Notes under the pieces: model-generated
The model's database searches: none
What the model was told of the DNA's origin: nothing
Seen by the model: the letters and a program-made list of their open reading frames with translations, nothing else
Shown here: in pieces, positions 1 through 6,983 of the stretch
Layout of the letters: each line of letters opens with the position of its first letter
Numbering within the stretch: position 1 is the stretch's first letter
Translations under genes and position numbers: made by a program
Source: JAXLQL01 sp046331625
Lineage (GTDB): Bacteria > Acidobacteriota > Terriglobia > Bryobacterales > Bryobacteraceae
DNA length: 64,000 nucleotides
Reading direction: 5' to 3'
Assembly (NCBI GenBank): GCA_046331625.1
Contig: JAXLQL010000004.1
Coordinates: 186,001-250,000 of the forward strand

Positions 1-2
1 CG

Positions 3-293
3 GCCTATGCCTACGATAGCTTCCCTGTCGAAACTGCCCGAATGGGGCCCGACCTCACCCGAAAGCTAGCCCGCTATGGGATTGCGCGGGCCCGGTACTG
101 GAATCTGGTCAGGGAAGACCATGTCGCCGGATTTCTCGCGATGCTGATCCTACTGTCGCCGACGTTTGACGCCGATCCGGAGTTCGAGTGGGCGCAGGCA
201 ATCCTCGCCTCGGATGTCCCTGCCGCTCTGCGGATGGAACGACTGTGGATCGGGACCGATCGCCTGTTGAGAATGCTAGCTACTACGGCTTGA
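3..293 (+). CDS. C-terminal end of an unrecognised protein, cut by the window edge
   Basis: The frame is open from the first complete codon to a stop at 291-293, giving 96 residues of a protein whose start lies outside the window. The visible part is a helix-rich tail with the flow GIARARYWNLV, then FLAMLILLSP, then a WAQAILASD block. This resembles the short C-terminal tail of uncharacterised proteins found next to secretion-system effectors (roughly, a Gly-Pro-x-Phe-Asp segment followed by W-A-x-x-I-L), but I cannot name the family with certainty. An internal ATG exists at 42, yet coding continues upstream of it. It lies 13 bases before the toxin-like gene on the same strand, so the two probably share a transcript. 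Function is unknown. Confidence 0.5.
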   Translation, partial: AYAYDSFPVETARMGPDLTRKLARYGIARARYWNLVREDHVAGFLAMLILLSPTFDADPEFEWAQAILASDVPAALRMERLWIGTDRLLRMLATTA

Positions 294-306
294 GGTCGCC
301 GCCACC

Positions 307-1245
307 GTGGGTCAACCGCTGCCGGTTCCTGACATCCCGCCCGAGTGGACGCCGCCTCCGGTGCCGGTTCGACCGCCGTTGCGTCTGGTGCCTACCCCTC
401 CGCCGGCGGTCGAGCCGCCGCCACTCCCCTCGCCGTTGCTCCGGCCTGGTTTAGGCATTCCGATCCTGGCGGGCATTATTGTCTTTCTTTGGCCAAGCGA
501 GACGGCCCCGCCGTGGATGGACGAGACGAATCCCGTCACCGGTGGCCCCTACAGGAGCAAGCAAGAATACGAAGACCTGCGGAGGAAGAGCGCGGAGGAG
601 ATCCGTCAGTTAGCCGCCGCTGAGCGCCTGCGGCGGGCCGAAGAAGCACGCAAGAAGGCCGAGCGACAGGGCAAGAACGACCCTACCTTGTGCTCGCAAG
701 GCTGCGGTGAGGCTCTGGAAAGCGAGAGGGCTCCGGCCACCGAAGGCGTCATCAAGCTCAAATGCGATGACGGTTGGAACGATTGTCAGAAGCGCCAGGC
801 GCGCGCCAAGGTCGCCCGGTTGAACGAACTTGCCCGGAAAAACAATGGATTGACCCGCCGAGCGACAGCCGGAGCTGTGCGCGACGTAGGTAACAGTTGG
901 GCCGCTAAGTATCGGTCCGACTTTAATCGCATCGCGAATGGTGAGCCGACATCGAGTCTGGAATTTACCCATCCGGAAGCGACTCCACCGAAGGGAACCT
1001 CGGCCGACTTCATGGACGACTGCTTGTACCAGCAGTGGATCAGGGACGGCAAGCCGGACTCCAGTTCGGCGCCCCTCGACAAGGCTTCACCGGACCACAT
1101 CCGCGATTTGCAGTGGGGGGGGCACGTGCAAGGCCCGATGGTGTGGCTGGACCGGGAAGTGAACGAGAAACTTGGACGCGACATGTCCTCGGGTGACAAT
1201 GACACGATCGATGTCGCGAAGGGTTTCGAACTGAAGTGTCCGTAA
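307..1245 (+). CDS. Polymorphic-toxin-like protein with Pro-rich N-terminus and putative nuclease tip
   Basis: A GTG start gives 312 residues. The first 50 are Pro-rich, followed by one hydrophobic stretch (about 48-62) and a WPSETAPPWMDETNP block ending in PYRSKQEYEDLRR. I recognise this layout from effector-like proteins of myxobacteria and related bacteria. A charged coiled segment follows (about 90-120), then a Cys-containing stretch (CSQGCG, CDDGWNDCQKR). The C-terminus holds DHIRDLQWGG followed by WLDREVNEKLG. The D-H-x-x-D-L-Q-x-G-G pattern is typical of HNH-like nuclease tips of polymorphic toxins. The next gene is a SUKH-type immunity candidate 13 bases downstream, which supports a toxin role. 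Nuclease activity is inferred, not shown; the target and export route are not visible here. Confidence 0.6.
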   Translation: MGQPLPVPDIPPEWTPPPVPVRPPLRLVPTPPPAVEPPPLPSPLLRPGLGIPILAGIIVFLWPSETAPPWMDETNPVTGGPYRSKQEYEDLRRKSAEEIRQLAAAERLRRAEEARKKAERQGKNDPTLCSQGCGEALESERAPATEGVIKLKCDDGWNDCQKRQARAKVARLNELARKNNGLTRRATAGAVRDVGNSWAAKYRSDFNRIANGEPTSSLEFTHPEATPPKGTSADFMDDCLYQQWIRDGKPDSSSAPLDKASPDHIRDLQWGGHVQGPMVWLDREVNEKLGRDMSSGDNDTIDVAKGFELKCP

Positions 1246-1258
1246 GTGTGATGAAACC

Positions 1259-1783
1259 ATGACTATTCCAGAAACTGAAATCACTCTCGGGCAAATGACG
1301 AGTGTATTGGCCCGAATAGCCGACTTGCGCTGGCGCACTTATCGGCTGATCGGCTTCGAGGGTCCCAGTGTACCCGGCCGGCCGGCGCCCGAAGAGTTGC
1401 TGGCAAGGTTCGAGAACTGGTTGGGGTTCGCCTTGCCGCCTACGTACCGGCTGTTCCAGCAAATCCACGATGGGTGGCAGCATTGGTCAGGTGACGTAGC
1501 CTTGCTCTCCGTCTCCGAGATGGTGCGTGGGCCATACCACGACGCCGTCGAGGAGTGGCGGGCAAGAAATGCTCCAGGCGATCCGGTCCTGAAGCACGCC
1601 ATGGTTGTCGGATTCTCGCTCTTCGCGGGAGAGCAGATCTTCTTCGACCTGTCGGACACGGAACGCCCGGTTGTTGTGTGGGACCGCGGCGAAGCCGCGC
1701 GATTCCCCAGCTTCTTTGCCTACCTGGAGTACTTCCGCGGCGTGCTCGAGGAAGTGTACGCCAGCGATTTGCACGGAAGATGA
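1259..1783 (+). CDS. SMI1/KNR4 (SUKH) family protein, likely immunity protein
   Basis: This 174-residue protein starts at the ATG 13 bases after the toxin-like gene. It carries the SUKH layout: an N-terminal helix, then a segment in which ALPPTYRLFQQIHDGW matches the family hallmark (L-P-x-x-Y-x-x-F/L ... N/D-G), then beta strands ending in FPSFFAYLEYFRGVLEEVY. SUKH proteins are known as immunity partners of diverse polymorphic toxins and bind them directly. The downstream position and tight spacing fit a toxin-immunity pair. There is no signal peptide or membrane segment, so it should act in the cytoplasm. Binding to this particular toxin is an inference. Confidence 0.75.
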   Translation: MTIPETEITLGQMTSVLARIADLRWRTYRLIGFEGPSVPGRPAPEELLARFENWLGFALPPTYRLFQQIHDGWQHWSGDVALLSVSEMVRGPYHDAVEEWRARNAPGDPVLKHAMVVGFSLFAGEQIFFDLSDTERPVVVWDRGEAARFPSFFAYLEYFRGVLEEVYASDLHGR

Positions 1784-1877
1784 GTCAGCGGCCGGTCCGG
1801 CTCACCGGTATCATGGCTGTGTCCACGGTATCGAACTATTTAATTTGCGCCGCATTCAACCGAACGAAGTTCCAGAG

Positions 1878-2282
1878 CTAGCCCTCGGTTTCATATCCCT
1901 TGACATATTGCCGATCGAGCGTCTTCACAGCTGCCGGATCGCGCCGCGACACCAGCGCCTTTGCCGCCAACCGGGCAGTCTTGTGCGCGCCCACACGGTG
2001 AAAATTCTCCACTATCACCGGTGCATGCCGTCGAGACGAGTTATGGAAGAAGAACAAGAATGCGCCGTTCATCACCTCACGGTCGAGTTCCATCAACGAC
2101 AGGAGTACCCGCTCCTCGTCCGTCAACCGCCTCTTGTGGCCGAGGGCCTCTTCGAAGGCGCAAAGAACAGAGTCGACGCGAAATTCGCCGGCCAGACCGA
2201 TCAATTCCTCGGTGGACTCACCGCTGTAGTCACGCCATGGCAGTTCTCTCTTGATTTTCCACGCTTGGCAGGCATTTGCGAT
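1878..2282 (-). pseudogene. DUF4375 (DMP19-like) remnant without a start codon
   Basis: The minus-strand frame is open from 2282 to the stop at 1878. It encodes YSGESTEELI, then LTDEERVLLSLMELDREV and GAFLFFFHNSS, then HRVGAHKTARLAAKAL. This order matches DUF4375 proteins (Y-x-G-x-[ST]-T-E-E-L, then E-x-E-V-x-N-G-[GA]-F, then IGA..TA). The similarity begins right after an upstream stop, and no ATG, GTG or TTG precedes the conserved YSGES block. The only standard start is a TTG at 2204, inside the domain. I therefore read it as 5'-truncated. A rare CTG start at 2243 cannot be excluded. DUF4375 proteins often accompany SUKH-type immunity genes, which fits the neighbour. Function is unknown. Confidence 0.5.
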
Positions 2283-2285
2283 TTA

Positions 2286-2737
2286 TCGACACAATCCGGC
2301 TCCGGCTGCACGACAAGGATGCGTATCGGCCGCCGATGTCTCTTCGGAGGCACACAGTCCGTGCCGCGGTCAATGCCAGGCGGAGTTTGCCTCGAAGAAG
2401 TCGTTTCCCGCTGCGTGCTTGGAGGTTATCGTTTCGGGTCAGCTCGGCGAATTGACGCGGATGCGATTTCACCGGCAGTTGTCCAGGGCCAGCGATTACG
2501 ATGCTGAGCTGAATGCCGCCTGCTGTCTCGAACGCGAACAGTTCGGCCAACTGCACGCTGCCGCGGCGAGCGTACCGAGCTTCTCTACGCAGCGCGGCCG
2601 CACGTTCTCTATCCCTTCGACTCCACTTCTGGCCGCTGATGCCGCCAAACGAAACTCCCTGAGACGAAACAACTGAGGGCGCGTCAAATGCAAGGTCGAG
2701 CAACGACGACTGCTCGATCTCATGAGGAATAGCACCA
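2286..2737. other. Stretch without a supportable gene
   Basis: Open frames exist on both strands here. The longest (minus strand, about 2230-2856) has a composition like out-of-frame sequence and no motif I recognise. It lies between two truncated genes, so it is most likely debris from several rearrangements. I see no tRNA-like fold, repeat or clear promoter. Confidence 0.4.
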
Positions 2738-2953
2738 ATGGTCTCCCGTCGCCAGCTTGTGACCCAATCCATATCTGTCAGCGTTCTTGCCCCCACCGTT
2801 TCTGCGCCCACCGTCTCTGCAAAGGAGAGGCCTGTGATCGAATCGGACGTTGGCATAAAAACGGCCGATGGGATCTGCGACGCTGTTCTGTTTCACCCCA
2901 AGCGAGGCGCCGTCAACATGCCGGGTCCCGGTCTTCAACCGTCGCGCGTATGA
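2738..2953 (+). pseudogene. 5' fragment of a dienelactone hydrolase-family gene
   Basis: The ATG at 2738 begins MVSRRQLVTQS, a twin-arginine-like export signal, followed by ERPVIESDVGIKTADG and CDAVLFHPKRG. This is how exported dienelactone hydrolase-family proteins begin, where the next block would be the L-x-W-x-D-x-x-G-x-R segment of the alpha/beta hydrolase. Here similarity stops after about residue 57, and the frame ends 15 codons later inside the 3' end of the opposing phosphotransferase gene. No Cys-His-Asp catalytic triad is left, so the product would be inactive. The last 41 bases overlap the phosphotransferase frame, which places a rearrangement breakpoint at about 2910. Confidence 0.6.
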
Positions 2954-3851
2954 GTTCGGCGATCTCGCTCGCAATTGCGGAAGGCAGTTTCCGCGTCAGA
3001 CTCCTGGACAGTGAGACCGCATCAACCACCCGAGCCAGCCGCCGCCAGCCATCGGGAAGGCTGCCGCCGCCAGAGACATATCCGTTGGAGAAGTGCGGCT
3101 CCAGGGCCGGGCGCAGGACCCGCTCGTAGCGGAGCAGGTGGCCAATGTCGGCCAGCGGCGAGCCCGCAACCGCGAACTCCCAATCGATGACGCCGCTCAC
3201 GGCCCACCCTTGGCCGTCACCGCACACCAGCACGTTGCGCTTGCCAAAGTCGCCGTGGACCAAGAAGCGCTCGCGCCGGACGCCGGCCAACTGAGGAGCC
3301 ATGGCTTCGACCAGTCCGCGGAATCCGTCCCCGGCTTCCGGTGGCAACGCGTCCTGGCTGTCGAATGGGGTCACGGCGAGGCCAGGTCCGATCCATCCGC
3401 GATCGGGGAACGCGATCGTGTGGATCCGCGCCAGGCATCGCCCCGTGGCGTACGCGGCTTGGGCGAGCGCAACCGAGTCGCCCGATCGTTTCAAGTCATG
3501 CAGGGTAACGCCTTCGAGATAACGCAACACGACAAATGGTGGAACCGAAGCCGTTCCGCCAGGTTGCGCGAACAGGACCTCGGGCACGGGAACATCCGCC
3601 GAAAGCAACCGCAGAAGATCGACTTCTTTCATGCAAAGCGAAGGATCGTGCTCGAAGATGCGGACCACCACCCGTTGCCGCGGTGATTCGAGATCCACGC
3701 GGTAGCTCGCATTGCGCAGACCTGCAAGCGGCTGCACGCCCGCCACGGTAGAGCCCGGGAACGCCGCCTGCACGATGCCGCCGATCCGTTCCTCGAGGAG
3801 CGCGTGACGGGGCTCCGCGCGCACCCAACGTGATTCCCAGATATGGCCCAT
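2913..3851 (-). CDS. Phosphotransferase of the aminoglycoside phosphotransferase (APH) family
   Basis: A 312-residue protein from the ATG at 3851; the frame is open further upstream, but that extension has no family similarity. Kinase-like features follow in order: a nucleotide-binding N-lobe with GLRNASYRVDLE and VVVRIFEHD, a hinge with FVVLRYLEGVTL, the catalytic loop HGDFGKRN (about 199-206), and the metal-binding VIDWEFA (about 220-226, replacing DFG). These are the hallmarks of APH/choline-kinase-type small-molecule kinases. The substrate cannot be read from sequence; many acidobacterial members have no link to antibiotic resistance. Its 3' end abuts a broken dienelactone hydrolase gene, so its C-terminus may have been altered by that event. 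The gene is monocistronic. Confidence 0.8.
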   Translation of the reverse strand: MGHIWESRWVRAEPRHALLEERIGGIVQAAFPGSTVAGVQPLAGLRNASYRVDLESPRQRVVVRIFEHDPSLCMKEVDLLRLLSADVPVPEVLFAQPGGTASVPPFVVLRYLEGVTLHDLKRSGDSVALAQAAYATGRCLARIHTIAFPDRGWIGPGLAVTPFDSQDALPPEAGDGFRGLVEAMAPQLAGVRRERFLVHGDFGKRNVLVCGDGQGWAVSGVIDWEFAVAGSPLADIGHLLRYERVLRPALEPHFSNGYVSGGGSLPDGWRRLARVVDAVSLSRSLTRKLPSAIASEIAELIRATVEDRDPAC

Positions 3852-4045
3852 AGCCAAATTGTCTATGCGGCGCCGTGTCACCGCACCCCACCTCGGGCAG
3901 CCTGAGCTTGCACCCACGCGTTGTTCCGTCCACTCGAGATGGACCGGCCTGAACACCGCTGGCGAAACCTCTAGCTGGCGCACCGGCCGCCACGGGAGTA
4001 GACTATTCAGGCCCTGTCATGGGCTCACGAAAGGAAATTTCCACG

Positions 4046-4732
4046 ATGAAAGCTGCTATCGCTGAATTCTTCGGGACCTTCTGGCTGGTGTTCGGTGGCT
4101 GCGGGAGCGCCGTGCTCGCCGCCGCCTTCCCCAACGTCGGCATTGGACTGCTCGGTGTTTCGTTCGCCTTCGGCCTGACTGTGCTGACCATGGCCTACGC
4201 CATCGGCCACATCTCTGGCTGCCACCTCAACCCCGCCGTAACCATCGGACTCGTCACCGCGGGCCGATGCCCCACCGCCAAAATCGTTCCTTACGTGATC
4301 GCGCAAGTGGTCGGCGCCATTGCCGGAGCCGGCGTCCTGCTCGTGATCGCCAGCGGCAAAACCGGCTTCGACGTCAGCGCCGGCTTCGCCTCCAACGGAT
4401 TCGACGCTCACTCACCCGGCGGCTACTCGATGATGGCCTGCCTGGTAGCCGAAGTCGTACTGACGTTCATGTTCCTGTTCATCATCCTCGGCGCCACGGA
4501 CCGCCGCGCTCCGGCTGGTTTTGCGCCCATCGCCATTGGGTTGGGACTCACGCTGATTCACTTGATCGGAATTCCAGTGACGAACCTCTCGGTGAACCCT
4601 GCGCGCAGCACCGGACCGGCGGTGTTTGTTGGTGGCTGGGCGCTCGGGCAACTGTGGCTGTTCTGGATCGCACCCATCATCGGAGCCGTCGTCGCCGGCT
4701 TCGTCTATCCGTGGTTGGCGCAAGAAGAGTAG
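4046..4732 (+). CDS. aqpZ: Aquaporin Z
   Basis: MIP-family channel of 228 residues, allowing fast diffusion of water across the inner membrane. The ATG at 4046 is chosen because AAAGGAA lies about 10 bases upstream; an earlier in-frame ATG at 4019 has no such site. The protein has six hydrophobic segments and two half-helices with the signature NPA boxes (HLNPAVT near 62 and SVNPARS near 184). The AEFFGTFWLVFGGCGSAVLAA start and the Arg directly after the second NPA are typical of water-selective AqpZ rather than glycerol facilitators. The length is normal for the family. A YwiC-like gene follows 20 bases later. Confidence 0.93.
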   Translation: MKAAIAEFFGTFWLVFGGCGSAVLAAAFPNVGIGLLGVSFAFGLTVLTMAYAIGHISGCHLNPAVTIGLVTAGRCPTAKIVPYVIAQVVGAIAGAGVLLVIASGKTGFDVSAGFASNGFDAHSPGGYSMMACLVAEVVLTFMFLFIILGATDRRAPAGFAPIAIGLGLTLIHLIGIPVTNLSVNPARSTGPAVFVGGWALGQLWLFWIAPIIGAVVAGFVYPWLAQEE

Positions 4733-4752
4733 GAATCGCGAATAATAGTAGT

Positions 4753-5538
4753 TTGTTTCCCCGGGAACACGGCGCATGGTCGATGCTGGCGCAGCCTTTC
4801 TTGTGCGCGCTGATTCTGGCGCGCGAATGGTCGTGGTATGCGCTTCCCGCGGCGGCAGCGGCCGCGGCCGTGTTCCTGGTGCGAATTCCTTTGATCACCC
4901 TGGCGCGACAGCGCTGGGTGTGGACCGCTCCGCACCCGGAAACCGCGCTGGCGTGGCGATGGCTCGCCGGGCTCGGCGCGGCGCTCTTGGTGTGCGCCGC
5001 CGTTCTGGCGCAGCGCTGGCCGATCGCTCTCCTGCTCGGATGCGGTGCCTTGGCCACCGCGCTCACCACCTTCGCCGTGTGGATGACGGTCCGCAACCGG
5101 CAAAGATCCGTGGCACTGCAAGTGGTCTCCGCCGCCGGCTTGACCGGATCCTGCGCCGCCGCCTGCCTTTCGGTACTTGGAACGATGCCCGGCTGGGGTT
5201 GGTGGCTCTGGGGACTCAGCGCCGCGCACGCCGCCGCTGGGATCCTCGTGGTCCACGCCCGGCTCGAAGCTCGCATTGCCGCGCGCAAAAAGCTGGATCA
5301 GCCGAACCCGTGGCGTAAGCCGGCGCTCATCGCGCAGGCGGTGCTGCTCGTGTTGGCGCCGGTGGCGGCGCTCCGCAGCCCATGGCTCGGCGCCGCGCTG
5401 GCGCTCTCCGCTGTGGTCCATTTGCGCGCCCTCGCACGGCTCGCTGAAACAGTGGATACGCCGTTGACAACAGTGGGCTTGCGCGCCCTCGGCCTCTCCT
5501 GTGCCGTGTCGGCGCTGCTCATTCTCGGACTTTGGTAA
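4753..5538 (+). CDS. YwiC-like multi-spanning membrane protein
   Basis: Hydrophobic protein of 261 residues beginning FPREHGAWSMLAQPF, the signature N-terminus of YwiC-like proteins (PREHGAW). Seven to eight Ala/Leu-rich membrane segments follow, with short charged loops (RQRWVWTAPH, ARLEARIAARKKLDQP). No ATG precedes the PREHGAW block. A TTG at 4753 is the only standard start close to it, and longer frames read back into aqpZ out of frame. The family's biochemical role is unknown. The gene is 20 bases after aqpZ and 23 bases before the NicO gene, so the three may be cotranscribed. Confidence 0.75.
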   Translation: MFPREHGAWSMLAQPFLCALILAREWSWYALPAAAAAAAVFLVRIPLITLARQRWVWTAPHPETALAWRWLAGLGAALLVCAAVLAQRWPIALLLGCGALATALTTFAVWMTVRNRQRSVALQVVSAAGLTGSCAAACLSVLGTMPGWGWWLWGLSAAHAAAGILVVHARLEARIAARKKLDQPNPWRKPALIAQAVLLVLAPVAALRSPWLGAALALSAVVHLRALARLAETVDTPLTTVGLRALGLSCAVSALLILGLW

Positions 5539-5561
5539 ATCCGATCGCTACAGGGAGCCGT

Positions 5562-6977
5562 ATGCTGATCGTGGCCCAACGAGCGCTCCTCTTCTTCGTA
5601 ACCTGCCTTACCTTGTTCGCCCACCCTATGGGGAACTTCAGCGTTAGCCATTACTCGCGGCTCGCGCCCGGACCCGATGGCGTTCGCATCTCCTACGTGC
5701 TCGACTTCGCCGAGATCCCCACACTCGAACTCTTGCAGCGTTGGGGCATGTCCGCTTCGGACCCCGCACCCGCACTGCAAGCTCGCGCCGCGCAGGAGAT
5801 GCAGGAATGGGCTCGTGGCCTTGCGCTCGAAGTCGGCGGCACGCCGGTCGCGCTCCGAGCCGAAGGAGTCGAAGTCGCGCTCGCTGAAGGCGCCGGCAGC
5901 ATGCCTGTGATGCGCGTTTCGGCACGGCTCTTCGCGGCTTCGAAACCCGGCCGTATCGTTTATGAGGACCGCAACTTCACTGATCGCACCGGATGGAAAG
6001 AGATCGTCGTGGGCGGTGCGAAAGACCGCAGCTCCGCGCTCACGGCCTACCCCGCCGACCCCGGCGTGGCGCCTCCGCAGCAGCTACGCGTGGAGGCCGA
6101 CTGGTCCGCATCGCAAGCAACCCCAGCCTTTGCGGGCGCCGCGGAATCCGCTGGCGGATCGGTGGTGCGCGGCGACTTCCTCTCGAAGCTGCTCGGCAGT
6201 TCGGAGATCACACTCGGCATGGCGCTCATCGGGATGGCCGTGGCCTTCGTGCTCGGCTCGACGCATGCGCTCTCGCCGGGTCATGGCAAGACGATGGTGG
6301 CGGCTTATCTCGTGGGCTCCCGCGGGACCTTCAAACACGCAGCCATCCTCGGAGCCACGGTCACCTTCACGCACACGATCAGCGTCTTCGCGCTCGGATT
6401 CGTGACGCTGTTCCTGTCGCGCTACATTCTGCCCGAGAAGCTGTATCCCGTGCTCGGCGCGATCTCCGGGCTGACCATTCTATGGGTGGGCGTGACGCTG
6501 GTGCATTCTCGGCTCATGGGGATGTCGCACGGACATCATCACCACCACCACGGGAATGGCCATCATCACCATGGACACTCGCATGACCACTCCCACGATC
6601 ACGACCACAGCCATAGCCATAGCCACGTGCCCGAGGGCGACATCACCCTGCGCAGCCTGATCGCACTCGGCGTCAGTGGCGGATTGGTCCCGTGCCCGAG
6701 CGGATTGGTCCTGTTGCTGAGCGCGATCGCAATTGGACGCGTCGCTTTGGGCCTGCTGTTGCTGACCGCCTTCAGCGCGGGCCTCGCCACAGTGCTGACT
6801 GCGATCGGACTCACCGTGGTCTACGCCAAGCGTTGGCTCCCGAGCCGCGAGGAGACCGCGCGATCCACCGTGTTTCGCGTGGTGCCGGTGCTTTCCGCCT
6901 GCGCGATCGTCGTGATCGGACTGCTGATGACGGGCGTATCGATCGGCGTGATCCAGCCGGTCCGCTTCATCGGATAG
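5562..6977 (+). CDS. NicO-family nickel/cobalt transporter with His-rich loop
   Basis: Membrane protein of 471 residues. The ATG at 5562 follows AGGGAG at a good distance and gives a clean signal peptide ending near AHPMGNFSVSHYS. An extracytoplasmic domain of about 190 residues comes next. The membrane core then shows GSTHALSPGHGKTMVAAYLVG, the hallmark H-A-x-x-P-G-H-G-K of the RcnA/NicO superfamily, and later SGGLVPCPSGLVLLLSA. Between the membrane halves sits a loop with more than 20 histidines (about 325-360), expected to buffer or deliver divalent metal. The family moves Ni2+ or Co2+; direction (efflux or uptake) cannot be read from sequence. It starts 23 bases after the YwiC-like gene. 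Confidence 0.85.
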   Translation: MLIVAQRALLFFVTCLTLFAHPMGNFSVSHYSRLAPGPDGVRISYVLDFAEIPTLELLQRWGMSASDPAPALQARAAQEMQEWARGLALEVGGTPVALRAEGVEVALAEGAGSMPVMRVSARLFAASKPGRIVYEDRNFTDRTGWKEIVVGGAKDRSSALTAYPADPGVAPPQQLRVEADWSASQATPAFAGAAESAGGSVVRGDFLSKLLGSSEITLGMALIGMAVAFVLGSTHALSPGHGKTMVAAYLVGSRGTFKHAAILGATVTFTHTISVFALGFVTLFLSRYILPEKLYPVLGAISGLTILWVGVTLVHSRLMGMSHGHHHHHHGNGHHHHGHSHDHSHDHDHSHSHSHVPEGDITLRSLIALGVSGGLVPCPSGLVLLLSAIAIGRVALGLLLLTAFSAGLATVLTAIGLTVVYAKRWLPSREETARSTVFRVVPVLSACAIVVIGLLMTGVSIGVIQPVRFIG

Positions 6978-6983
6978 CGCGCT

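Noticed and set aside
2230..2856. 208-residue minus-strand frame in the debris region
   Set aside because: Amino-acid composition and lack of motifs suggest out-of-frame sequence; it also overlaps the dienelactone hydrolase fragment.
6530..6625. Tandem CAT/CAC-rich tract that looks like a microsatellite or CRISPR-like repeat
   Set aside because: It is the coding sequence for the His-rich loop of the NicO transporter, read in frame.
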